Part shown: positions 37,287-44,698 of the stretch, piece by piece | How positions within the stretch are numbered: the first letter of the stretch is position 1 | Layout: each line of letters starts with the position of its first letter | Assembly (NCBI GenBank): GCA_027013095.1 | Contig: JALUYI010000019.1 | Coordinates: 124,001-188,000, forward strand | Direction of reading: 5' to 3' | Length of the DNA: 64,000 nt | Origin: Paracoccaceae bacterium | GTDB taxonomy: Bacteria; Pseudomonadota; Alphaproteobacteria; Rhodobacterales; Rhodobacteraceae | Notes under the pieces: model-generated | The model's database searches: none | The model's input: the letters and a program-made list of their open reading frames with translations, nothing else | Told to the model about the DNA's origin: nothing | Made by a program: the position numbers and the translations under genes

Positions 37287-38060
37287 ATGAAACTGGATTT
37301 TGAAACGGATGAGGGTATCGGCACCCGCGCCAACATGGGGGTGATCGTCCTTGAGACGGACGAGACGTTGGAACACGAATTCGCGCGGATGATGCGGCTA
37401 CCGGGTGTCGCGCTTTACCATTCGCGTATTCCGATGGTGTCGGAAATCCGGCCCGAAACGCTGGCCCGGATGGAAGCCGATCTGCCAGCCTCGGCCCGGC
37501 TTCTGCCCGAATCGCTGGCCTTTGACGTGATCGGATACGGATGCACGTCGGGCGCAACCGTTATCGGATCGGACAAGGTCTCCGCCGCCATAAGATCCGT
37601 TTGTCCCACGGCCCGGGTCACCGACCCGCTGGCGGCGATCATTGCCGCCGCAAGACATGTCGGCGCACGAAGGTTGGGCTTTGTCACGCCCTATGTGGCC
37701 GAAGTGTCCGCGCGCATGTGGCGCAAACTGGAAGAGGCCGGTTTGGAAATCGCCGGGTTTGGATCGTTTGAAGAGGCCAATGACCATGTCGTCGCGCGCA
37801 TCACCGAGGCATCCATCCTGAAAGCTGTCGAACGGGTGGCCCGGATGGCCCCCTGTGATGCCATTCTCATTTCCTGCACCAATCTGCGCTGCCTGAACAT
37901 TTTGGACGATATGGAGGCCCGCACCGGGCTCGCCGTGATCTCGAGCAATCAGGCGCTGGCGTGGCATATGCTTCAGTTGGCCGGCATAAGCGATTCTCTG
38001 CCTGGCATGGGGCGGCTCTTTTCAGGGGTTGTTGCCGGCCCGGATCCGCACGCGAGTTAG
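37287..38060 (+). CDS. EutA/maleate isomerase-like Asp/Glu racemase superfamily protein
   Basis: This 257-residue protein of the superfamily includes maleate isomerase, arylmalonate decarboxylase and EutA of ectoine utilisation. The two catalytic cysteines lie in YGCTSGA (Cys86) and SCTNLRC (Cys197). The opening (MKLDFETDEGIGTRANMGVI, then LETDETLEHEF) resembles EutA proteins as I remember them. It is the last gene of a three-gene operon with the DpaL-like lyase and the M24 hydrolase, the same enzyme classes that occur together in ectoine-degradation clusters. It could act as a racemase or isomerase on the intermediate. Insertion-sequence remnants follow immediately. Confidence 0.83.
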   Translation: MKLDFETDEGIGTRANMGVIVLETDETLEHEFARMMRLPGVALYHSRIPMVSEIRPETLARMEADLPASARLLPESLAFDVIGYGCTSGATVIGSDKVSAAIRSVCPTARVTDPLAAIIAAARHVGARRLGFVTPYVAEVSARMWRKLEEAGLEIAGFGSFEEANDHVVARITEASILKAVERVARMAPCDAILISCTNLRCLNILDDMEARTGLAVISSNQALAWHMLQLAGISDSLPGMGRLFSGVVAGPDPHAS

Positions 38061-38072
38061 CAACCGAATTCC

Positions 38073-38360
38073 TCAGGCGGCTTGAGGTGCCCGTTCTTGT
38101 CGTGACCGGCACAGGGCATTCGTGATCGTGACGCGCTTTCGCGCAAAGGCTGTGATGAGGCCTTTGTGCAGTTTTCCTTCTGCGCGCACACTTTCATCGA
38201 AAGTCTTCAGGGCCGGGTTGTGATGGCTTGCGGCATCCGCGGCCTGGAACTTCACATGCCTGAGGAGGCGCCTTCCGCCCGCGATAGAGTGTTTGCCGCG
38301 CATGGCGTTGCTGTCACCGGCGATGGGCGCAAGACCCGTGAGATCTGCGGCCTGTTCTGT
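38073..38360 (-). pseudogene. C-terminal fragment of an IS110-family transposase
   Basis: About 95 codons are left. The frame reads DLTGLAPIAGDSNAMRGK, then GGRRLLRHVKFQAADAASHH and LVTI-like segments before a stop at 38073. This matches the Transposase_20 (IS116/IS110/IS902) C-terminal domain. The N-terminal DEDD catalytic domain is missing; the upstream break lies next to the IS21 end at 38381. Confidence 0.78.
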
Positions 38361-38380
38361 TGGGCGCATCAATGGATAAC

Positions 38381-38670
38381 TGTCAATCCCGGAGTAAAAC
38401 TGGGCGAAATCGCGGTGTAAAACTGGGCCAGTCGATGTGATAGCGTGCCGCCCGCTGGATCGCGAGGCCCTTCAAAGAGCAAGCGCGTTCCAGGGGGCGT
38501 ATCGGTCATGCCGGTACCTCTGACATCAGGCTCAGATAATTGGCCGGATCCGTCGCGTCGACGCGGGCTTTGGGAAGATATGGATAAATTTCCAGATCGA
38601 GCCGTGACGGGCGCGTGTCGATCCGGTTCAGAACCAGATGCTTCACCGCATCATACCCCCCTGTCGGTGA
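38381..38670 (-). mobile_element. Remnant of an IS21-family element (terminal end plus IstA C-terminus)
   Basis: The end begins TGTCAATCCC at 38381 and carries two direct copies of gtaaaactgggc (38394-38405 and 38417-38428, 23 bp apart), the multiple terminal repeats typical of IS21. On the minus strand, 38655-38506 encodes YDAVKHLVLNRIDTRPSRLD and then YPYLPKARV, the C-terminal pattern of IstA. The istB gene is absent, so the element is internally deleted and immobile. It adjoins the IS110 fragment. Confidence 0.75.
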
Positions 38671-38747
38671 ATGCAGGCATCCACCGGTCGGGAGAGGGAT
38701 TGCCCCAGGTTCGGTCATATCTTCTGCATTTTTTCCCGGTGGTCACA

Positions 38748-39497
38748 TCACAGCATCCGGAAATGCGCCCAGATCATTTTGGCCGCCAGCACCAGCAAAA
38801 GGACGGCAATGCCTTTCTTGACTTGTGCCGGGCTCAGTCGGTCGTTCATGATGTTTTGGCCGAAATAGCCACCCGCTGCCGCGGCAATGGCAACGGTGCC
38901 CAGCAAGGCCCAGTCCATGTCCGTAAAGCTCAGATAGGTGAAAAATGCGGCGCCCGAGGAAAACGGGATGACAAAGCTGATGGCGCGCGCAGCCTTTTTG
39001 GCATCGAACCCCAACAGGATCAGCGCCGGCATCATCAGCATACCGCCACCCACGCCCAAAAGGCCCGAGATCACACCGACAACGCCGCCGATCGGCCAGA
39101 GCAGCCAGCGTCTTGGCGTTTGGATCACGCTTGCGCGCCGGGTGAACAACATCAGCAGCGCCGCCACAATGAGGAAAACGGTCATCAGGTCGTGCACCCA
39201 CATATGCGGCACGAACTTGCCGCTCCACGCCCCGAGCGGGGTGGCAACGAGCACCGCGATCACCAGCGGCAGGGCCGTGCGAACCTCCAGCACCCCGCGG
39301 CGAAAGTTCATCAGCGAGGCGGTCGAGGTCGTGGCCGTGTTGACAAACAGCCCGAGCGCGCGGGCGGGGTCGAACGGGATGCCGAGCATATGCAGGATCG
39401 GCACCAGCCCGAGCGCCGAGCCCACACCGCCCATCGCGAAAACCGTCGAGACCGCAAGCGTCAGCGCAAAGTAAAGACCATATTCGGCGGGGGCCAC
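38748..39497 (-). CDS. TauE/SafE family anion permease
   Basis: This 249-residue membrane protein has about eight helices. The duplicated TauE/SafE pattern is visible: MGGVGSALGLVPIL in the first half and GLLGVGGGMLMMPALILLGF in the second. Family members export or import sulfite, sulfoacetate, taurine-derived anions or other organosulfur anions. The start is a GTG at 39497, 3 nt after the stop of the upstream permease, with AGGGG overlapping that stop. It ends the leftward operon containing the FtsX/LolD-type ABC transporter. The role in that operon is not known. Confidence 0.88.
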   Translation of the reverse strand: MAPAEYGLYFALTLAVSTVFAMGGVGSALGLVPILHMLGIPFDPARALGLFVNTATTSTASLMNFRRGVLEVRTALPLVIAVLVATPLGAWSGKFVPHMWVHDLMTVFLIVAALLMLFTRRASVIQTPRRWLLWPIGGVVGVISGLLGVGGGMLMMPALILLGFDAKKAARAISFVIPFSSGAAFFTYLSFTDMDWALLGTVAIAAAAGGYFGQNIMNDRLSPAQVKKGIAVLLLVLAAKMIWAHFRML

Positions 39498-39508
39498 GGC
39501 TCAGCCCC
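39491..39508. repeat. 18-bp junction repeat, copy 1 (between TauE/SafE and FtsX-like genes)
   Basis: On the minus strand the sequence GGGGCTGAGCCGTGGCCC combines the end of one gene (TGA), a purine-rich binding site and the GTG start of the next. An identical 18-mer occurs at 40742-40759. Confidence 0.85.
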
Positions 39509-40748
39509 TGATCGTGCGCCAGAGCGAACCGACGGTCAGACGGGCCGAGACGACAAGGCCGGTCGCGGCACAATAAAGCGCGGCAAGGATCGGAGGAAGA
39601 AGCCAGTCCCAGATCGTGGCGCTGACCGGCAGGGCGACGCTTTCGGGGGGTGCCTGAAACGCACCCTTGGCGAAACTGGCGGGGTTTTCACCGCCCATGC
39701 TGGCCGGGATCTGCAATTCAACATGGGAAAGCGCAGCCAGAGCGACGGCCAGAAAGACAAGCGCCAGCGCCCCCCCGATCAGCCCTTGCAAGGTCGCTTC
39801 CCCGATCAGCTGGCGTTGGGTCTGCCGACGGCTCCAGCCAACCGTGCGCAGGATTGCCGCCTCTTTGCGCCGCTCGGCCATGGCGCCGGAAAGCAGCGTG
39901 GCGATCAGCGCCGCCGCCGCCAGAGCACCGCCGAGAATCGCAATCCCGTGAAAGCGGCCGATGACCTGTGAGATGCCGCCGAAAAGTTGCAGCATCGAGC
40001 CGGATGAAACAATCGACGCCTGCGGCAGCCATCCGGCGATACGTTTCTTGATCGCCTCGGTCCGGTCGATATTCGCAACCTTCAGAAACACCTGATTGAC
40101 CGCATCCGGGGGCAACCCGGCCAGGGCGCGCGCCTCGTTGATATCCATATAGAAATTGCTGGCAACGAACTGCCCGCCGCCCTGAATGTCCACCACGCCG
40201 GTGACGGTAAATTCCTGCCCGTTGAAGGTGACCTTGGCCCCCGGCTTGATCCGGTAAAAGGCGCCATAGTGGCGCTCGACCACGACCTCGTGGCTGGCAG
40301 GGCGGGCGATGCGGCCCTTGAACATCCAGTCGCGGATCTTCGCCGGGCCGAGATAGGGCGGCCCGGCGGCGAGGTCGAGCCCGCTGATCGTGTAAAACCG
40401 TCCCCGGCCCAGATTCCACAACAGCACAAAGCCGTTTGCGGCGGATACGCCATCTTCGTTGGCCAGCCGCTCCTGCTCCGTCCTGCTGATCGGCTGGGCC
40501 GAATAGGGCAGGATCACGCCCATTTGATCGGGCAGAGCCTGTTTGGTGGCGCTGCGCTGCACCAGCAGATCGGCGCTGAGGCTTTTGAACGGCAGGGTCG
40601 AAACATCGATGAAGGCCCGCCCCAGCACGTCGAGCAACAGCACCAGCGTCACCGCCATTGCGATGCCGAAAACCGTCAGCGCCGTGCGTTTCCAGCGGTG
40701 GCCGGCTTCGCGCGTCAGATAACGCCAGTGCAAGAGCGGGTGGGCCAC
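39501..40748 (-). CDS. FtsX-like ABC transporter permease (paralogue 1)
   Basis: This 415-residue protein has the LolC/MacB/FtsX architecture. One N-terminal helix (about residues 22-42) is followed by a large periplasmic domain (about 45-275) and three C-terminal helices with the FtsX signature AERRKEAAILRTVGWSRRQT. The start is a GTG at 40748, in a junction sequence identical to that of the next gene. The 41866-43113 gene encodes a second permease of equal length, so the pair probably forms a heterodimer with the ATPase at 41186-41869. Members of this class extract lipoproteins, export small molecules or transmit force rather than import. Confidence 0.88.
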   Translation of the reverse strand: MAHPLLHWRYLTREAGHRWKRTALTVFGIAMAVTLVLLLDVLGRAFIDVSTLPFKSLSADLLVQRSATKQALPDQMGVILPYSAQPISRTEQERLANEDGVSAANGFVLLWNLGRGRFYTISGLDLAAGPPYLGPAKIRDWMFKGRIARPASHEVVVERHYGAFYRIKPGAKVTFNGQEFTVTGVVDIQGGGQFVASNFYMDINEARALAGLPPDAVNQVFLKVANIDRTEAIKKRIAGWLPQASIVSSGSMLQLFGGISQVIGRFHGIAILGGALAAAALIATLLSGAMAERRKEAAILRTVGWSRRQTQRQLIGEATLQGLIGGALALVFLAVALAALSHVELQIPASMGGENPASFAKGAFQAPPESVALPVSATIWDWLLPPILAALYCAATGLVVSARLTVGSLWRTIRG

Positions 40749-40759
40749 GGCTCAGCCCC
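40742..40759. repeat. 18-bp junction repeat, copy 2 (between FtsX-like gene and the small Tat protein gene)
   Basis: This is identical to 39491-39508, again serving as stop codon, binding site and GTG start for two consecutive leftward genes. Confidence 0.85.
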
Positions 40760-41189
40760 CGACCTTCGCGTCGAGCACCGCCTTGAGATCGTCAACGCTC
40801 CAGCTTCCCGAACCCAGGGCCCCAAGCGGGTTGGCCGCGCCCGATGGGAAGCTGAAGAATTCGACCGCCGAGCCATCGGCGCGCTTGAACTGCCAGGCCC
40901 CGTCGATCAGGATCAACAGTGGCACATGGCCCTGTTTTCCGGCCTTTTTTATCAGCGCCTTGCCGTCATCGGCTTCGGCATCGAATTCCTGCACCGCGAT
41001 CTTGTCGCCATAGCCCTTGAGCAGGACGCGCACGGGATCGAGCGCCTTTTGCACCGGCCAGTGGCCAAGCGCGACGATATCGACATGCACCGGGGTGCCG
41101 GCGCGGGCGACACCTGTGCCAAGCGCGCCCATGCCGAGCGCAACTGTGCTGGCCGCCAGCGCGCCCAGAAGGGTTCTGCGGGTGATCAT
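40752..41189 (-). CDS. Small Tat-exported protein of unknown function in ABC operon
   Basis: This 145-residue protein starts with a twin-arginine signal (MITRRTLLGALAASTVALGM, cleavage near ARAG at about residue 30). The mature part of about 115 residues has an alternating beta/alpha pattern (VHVDIVALGHWPVQKAL, then HVPLLILIDGAWQF) suggestive of a thioredoxin-like or flavodoxin-like fold, but it has no cysteine. I do not recognise the family. It sits between the ATPase gene (4-nt overlap at 41186-41189) and an FtsX-like permease gene, so it is probably the periplasmic partner of this transporter. Confidence 0.75.
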   Translation of the reverse strand: MITRRTLLGALAASTVALGMGALGTGVARAGTPVHVDIVALGHWPVQKALDPVRVLLKGYGDKIAVQEFDAEADDGKALIKKAGKQGHVPLLILIDGAWQFKRADGSAVEFFSFPSGAANPLGALGSGSWSVDDLKAVLDAKVGG

Positions 41190-41869
41190 TGTTCTACCTT
41201 TCCGTTTTTCATTTCAAAGACGCGGTCCGCCTTGGCGGCGATATCCATGTCGTGGGTGACCATCAAAAGCGTGGTGCCGATATCGCGGGTGAGCCCGGTC
41301 AAGAGATCGAACACGCCCGCGGCAGTGGTTTCGTCGAGATTGCCCGTCGGCTCATCCGCCAGCAGAATCGCGGGCTGGTTGATGAGCGCCCGAGCGATGG
41401 CGACACGCTGTTGCTCGCCGCCGCTCAGCGCACCGGGGCGGTGGCTGGCGCGGGCCTCCATCCCGACCCGCGACAGCAGATCATGGGCGCGGACCTCGTA
41501 TTCGGCCTTGCTCAACCTGTCGTCAAACACCACCGGCAGCAGCACGTTTTCCAATGCGCTGAGCGCCGGCACCAGGTTGAAGCTCTGAAACACGATGCCG
41601 ATCTGGCGGCGACGGGTTTCGGCCATGCCCTTGTCATCGAGCGCGAAGATGTCGGTGCCGTTCAGCAGCACGCGGCCCGCATCGGGGGTTTCGAGCCCCG
41701 AGATCAGCCCCAGAAGCGTGCTTTTGCCCGAGCCGGACTTGCCGACGATGGCGGAAAACTGCGCCCTTGGCACGTCGAGCGACAGGTTGCGGATCACCTC
41801 GACAGAGCCATAGCTTTTGACAAGGTTTTCGGTCTGAATGGCGGGTTCGGTCATCGTTTTCACTTTCAT
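41186..41869 (-). CDS. LolD/MacB-type ABC transporter ATPase
   Basis: This 227-residue ATPase has Walker A GKSGSGKST (residues 43-51), signature LSGGEQQRVAIARALI, Walker B ILLADEPTGNLDE and switch His in VTHDMD. The LADEPTGNLD pattern is typical of the MacB/LolD/FtsE subgroup that partners FtsX-like permeases. The start at 41869 overlaps the stop of the upstream permease by 4 nt (ATGA); an in-frame ATG at 41854 is the alternative. It energises the two flanking FtsX-like permeases. Confidence 0.93.
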   Translation of the reverse strand: MKVKTMTEPAIQTENLVKSYGSVEVIRNLSLDVPRAQFSAIVGKSGSGKSTLLGLISGLETPDAGRVLLNGTDIFALDDKGMAETRRRQIGIVFQSFNLVPALSALENVLLPVVFDDRLSKAEYEVRAHDLLSRVGMEARASHRPGALSGGEQQRVAIARALINQPAILLADEPTGNLDETTAAGVFDLLTGLTRDIGTTLLMVTHDMDIAAKADRVFEMKNGKVEQ

Positions 41870-43113
41870 TCGGCTCCAAGCAGCGTCCAGGGCTGCGCGC
41901 GTTTCAGGGCAGTGGCGATGCTGGCCGCAAGAAAGCCGACCGCAATCCCGCCAAGCCCGGCAATCGCGATCAGGCCGGGCGAGATATCCAGCGGCATGGT
42001 GACGATCTGGCTGCGATCGCGCGTGGCTTCGGGCAGGAAATGCGGCGTCGAGCTCAGATCCCAGGGCAGGTTGATGGTGATCTGGATCCCGCCGCTCAGC
42101 CGGGCGATGATCAGCGCCAGCACAATGCCGCCAAGGCTGCCGAGCACGGCCAGCACGGTGTTTTCCAGGATCACCTGCCAGGCGATCTGCCGACGGGTCC
42201 AGCCGATCGCCTGCAGCAGCGCCATTTCGCGCTGGCGCTCATTGACGGCCGAGGCGGTCGCGCGCAGAACGAACGCCGTGGAAAACAACCCCACCACAAG
42301 CGCAAGGATCAGGCCAAGCCGCCGGGACAGGAACAGAACGCTGTTCAGCGTATCCTGAAAGCTGAGCCCGCTTGAGATCACGGCGTTCTTTCCCAGGATC
42401 GCGCCGATGCCCTCGACCACGGCGCGCAGATCGCGGCTGTCAACCTTGATCAGCAGCTCATTGGCATCATCGGGGCCAAAAGGGTAAAGATCCTGCACAT
42501 GCGGCGCATGAAGCGCGAGGTTCTGGGCCAGACGGATCGGCATGTAGACATCCGCGCGCACGACCTTGCCGCCGGTCGCCGCATCGACGATTCCCGCGAC
42601 GGGGAATTTTCGCGTCCCGATCAACAGCCGGTCCCCCGGTTTCAGCCCGTTTTTCGCGGCATAATCGCTGTCGATCAGGATGGCGTTGCTGTCTGGCGTG
42701 ATCGCCTCGCCCACGGTAATGTTGGCATTGAGATTGCCAAGCCCCGCCGGCCCGTCCTCGATCCCGAGAATGGATTTGTAGGGGTTGGGCGGCAGCTCCC
42801 ACATGTAAACGCCGCGGGTAACGCTGACGACGCCTGGAAGGGCCTTGATCCTTGCGACCTCATCAGCGGGCAGCAGCGCATTGGGGTGCGGAAACACCAG
42901 CCCCTTCAGCGCCTTGGGGATGTCGCCGGAAAGCTGTGCAACGATATCGGCACCCACGCTTTTCATCGGCGCCTGCACGGCTTTGGAATAGGTGGTGGCA
43001 ACCGAGATCAGGAGCACCGCCGCCAGCACCGAAACTCCGATGCTCAGCAGCGTCGCAAGCGAACGCCCGCGGCGGAAAAGCAGCTCATGCGTGAGATATT
43101 GCAGTCGGTTCAC
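41866..43113 (-). CDS. FtsX-like ABC transporter permease (paralogue 2)
   Basis: This 415-residue protein has the same layout as the permease at 39501-40748: one N-terminal helix (RSLATLLSIGVSVLAAVLLI), a large periplasmic domain and three C-terminal helices with the FtsX motif NERQREMALLQAIGWTRRQI. I chose the GTG at 43113 because AAAGGA lies upstream and the length then equals that of its paralogue; a TTG at 43176 is the longer option. It is the first gene of the leftward operon. The 226-bp gap to the rightward efflux genes should contain divergent promoters. Confidence 0.88.
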   Translation of the reverse strand: MNRLQYLTHELLFRRGRSLATLLSIGVSVLAAVLLISVATTYSKAVQAPMKSVGADIVAQLSGDIPKALKGLVFPHPNALLPADEVARIKALPGVVSVTRGVYMWELPPNPYKSILGIEDGPAGLGNLNANITVGEAITPDSNAILIDSDYAAKNGLKPGDRLLIGTRKFPVAGIVDAATGGKVVRADVYMPIRLAQNLALHAPHVQDLYPFGPDDANELLIKVDSRDLRAVVEGIGAILGKNAVISSGLSFQDTLNSVLFLSRRLGLILALVVGLFSTAFVLRATASAVNERQREMALLQAIGWTRRQIAWQVILENTVLAVLGSLGGIVLALIIARLSGGIQITINLPWDLSSTPHFLPEATRDRSQIVTMPLDISPGLIAIAGLGGIAVGFLAASIATALKRAQPWTLLGAE

Positions 43114-43339
43114 TTGCGAGGTTCCTTTCGGTTCGGCAGGTTTGCCAAGGGCGTGCCGTTTCGTACCGCCATGCAATAATGCGGATTCGGTGTCGCCGGT
43201 ATGACAGCGATCATAACGTTTGCAACTTTTATTCTGCTAGCGTCGTGCCGACTTGGCCGCCGTTCCCACCCTTCATGGCATTTCCATTCCGGAAAACTTT
43301 CGGGCGTTAATTGCGGGCAGCGTAATTTTGGAGATACGC

Positions 43340-44698
43340 ATGAAATCCGGCCTGAAACTGATCTTCATCACCCTGCCAGCCTTGGCCCTCGGTGGCGGTC
43401 TGTTGGGATATGTCATCCTGAACCGACACCCTCCCGCGCAACAGCCCGTTGCCGAGCGCGCAACCGCCGTCAGGATTGTCAGGGCCGAGGAAATTCCTCT
43501 AGCCCCGCGGATCACCGGATACGGACTGGTGCGCCCGACCCGTGTCTTTGAGGCCATCCCCGAAGTCGGCGCCACCGCCGATTATGTCAATCCGCGTCTG
43601 GAAAAGGGGGCGATCCTGCCGAAGGGGACAGTGTTGCTGAAACTGTCGCAGGCTGATTTCAAGTTGGCGGTGGCTCAGGCCAAGGCAAATATTCGCGCCG
43701 CCCGGGCCAAGCTGGACGAGTTGCAGATTTCTCGAAAGAACCAGCTTGCCGCGCTTGCGATCGAGCGTAAATCCCTCGCCATCAAAAGCCGCGATCTGGA
43801 GCGCGTGAAAAAACTCGTGGCCAGCGGAACCAACAGTCAGGCCGCGCTGGACGCGACACAGGCAAGCTGGCTGGTGCAGCAACAAAAGGTGCTGAACCTG
43901 AAGAATTCACTGGCGCTTTTGCCCACCACGCGCGAGGTGCAACAAGAGCAGATCGCGGTCAACCAATCCAAGCTGAAGACAGCCGAGCTGAATCTGGCGC
44001 GCACCACCCTGACCCTTCCGTTTGCCGCGCGAGTCTCGCAATCCACGGTTCAGGTGGGTCAGTTCGTGCGCGCCGGGCAGGTTGCGGCATCGCTTGATGG
44101 TGTCGGCTCCGCCGAAGTGGTGGCACAGGTCTCGATCAATGACATGCTGGGCCTGCATCGCACCGATCCCGCCGCGCAGGCGAAACCGGCGATCAGCCCC
44201 GAGGCGATGACCCGTTTTCTGCATGACATGGGCCTGCGTGCGGCGGTGCATTTGCGGCTGGGCAAACAGACGCTGTCTTGGCCCGCCGCGGTGGACCGCA
44301 TCAGCGACACGATCGACCAGAAATCTGGCACGCTGGGGGTTATCGTGCGCATAGAGACAGCCTATTCCGGCGCCAAACCCGGCCAACGACCACCGCTGAC
44401 CAAGGGAATGTTCGTCGAGGTAACGTTGAGCAGTCCTCCAATCAAGGGGATCGTTGTCCCGCGCAGCGCCCTTCGCCATGGCAAGGTGCTGATTGCCGAC
44501 GCCAACAACCGGTTACGCCGCCGTGCCGTGACGGCGGGTCTGCTGCAGGGCGAAGTCGCGCTGATCACCCGGGGGCTGAAGCCGGACGAAAGGGTGGTGG
44601 TCAGCGCGCCATCGCCAATCATCGAGGGGATGCTGTTGCAGGCAAGCGAGGACAAGGCGCTTGAATCCGCGTTGCGGCACGCGGGACAAGTAAGATGA
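43340..44698 (+). CDS. RND efflux periplasmic adaptor (HlyD/MFP family)
   Basis: This 452-residue membrane-fusion protein has an N-terminal anchor (LIFITLPALALGGGLLGYVI), a split lipoyl domain around GAILPKGTVLLKLSQ and TVQVGQFVRAGQVAA, and a long alpha-helical hairpin (about residues 120-240). A C-terminal beta-barrel region includes TKGMFVEVTL and the IVVPRSALRHGKV segment. The start is the ATG at 43340, after TGGAG. It overlaps the RND pump gene by 4 nt. No outer-membrane channel gene is adjacent, so an unlinked TolC-like protein is likely used. Confidence 0.9.
   Translation: MKSGLKLIFITLPALALGGGLLGYVILNRHPPAQQPVAERATAVRIVRAEEIPLAPRITGYGLVRPTRVFEAIPEVGATADYVNPRLEKGAILPKGTVLLKLSQADFKLAVAQAKANIRAARAKLDELQISRKNQLAALAIERKSLAIKSRDLERVKKLVASGTNSQAALDATQASWLVQQQKVLNLKNSLALLPTTREVQQEQIAVNQSKLKTAELNLARTTLTLPFAARVSQSTVQVGQFVRAGQVAASLDGVGSAEVVAQVSINDMLGLHRTDPAAQAKPAISPEAMTRFLHDMGLRAAVHLRLGKQTLSWPAAVDRISDTIDQKSGTLGVIVRIETAYSGAKPGQRPPLTKGMFVEVTLSSPPIKGIVVPRSALRHGKVLIADANNRLRRRAVTAGLLQGEVALITRGLKPDERVVVSAPSPIIEGMLLQASEDKALESALRHAGQVR

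Larger units (their letters stand above)
38061..38747. other. Insertion-sequence graveyard between the triad operon and the TauE/SafE gene
   Basis: No intact gene is visible in 687 bp. It holds, on the minus strand, the C-terminus of an IS110-family transposase (38073-38360), an IS21 terminal end with two 12-bp internal repeats (from 38381) and the C-terminus of an IS21 IstA transposase (38506-38655). Confidence 0.75.

Noticed and set aside
38445-39971. 508-codon open frame on the plus strand
   Set aside because: It spans insertion-sequence debris and runs opposite the TauE/SafE and FtsX-like genes. The product is Arg/Gln/His-rich, as expected for a shadow frame.
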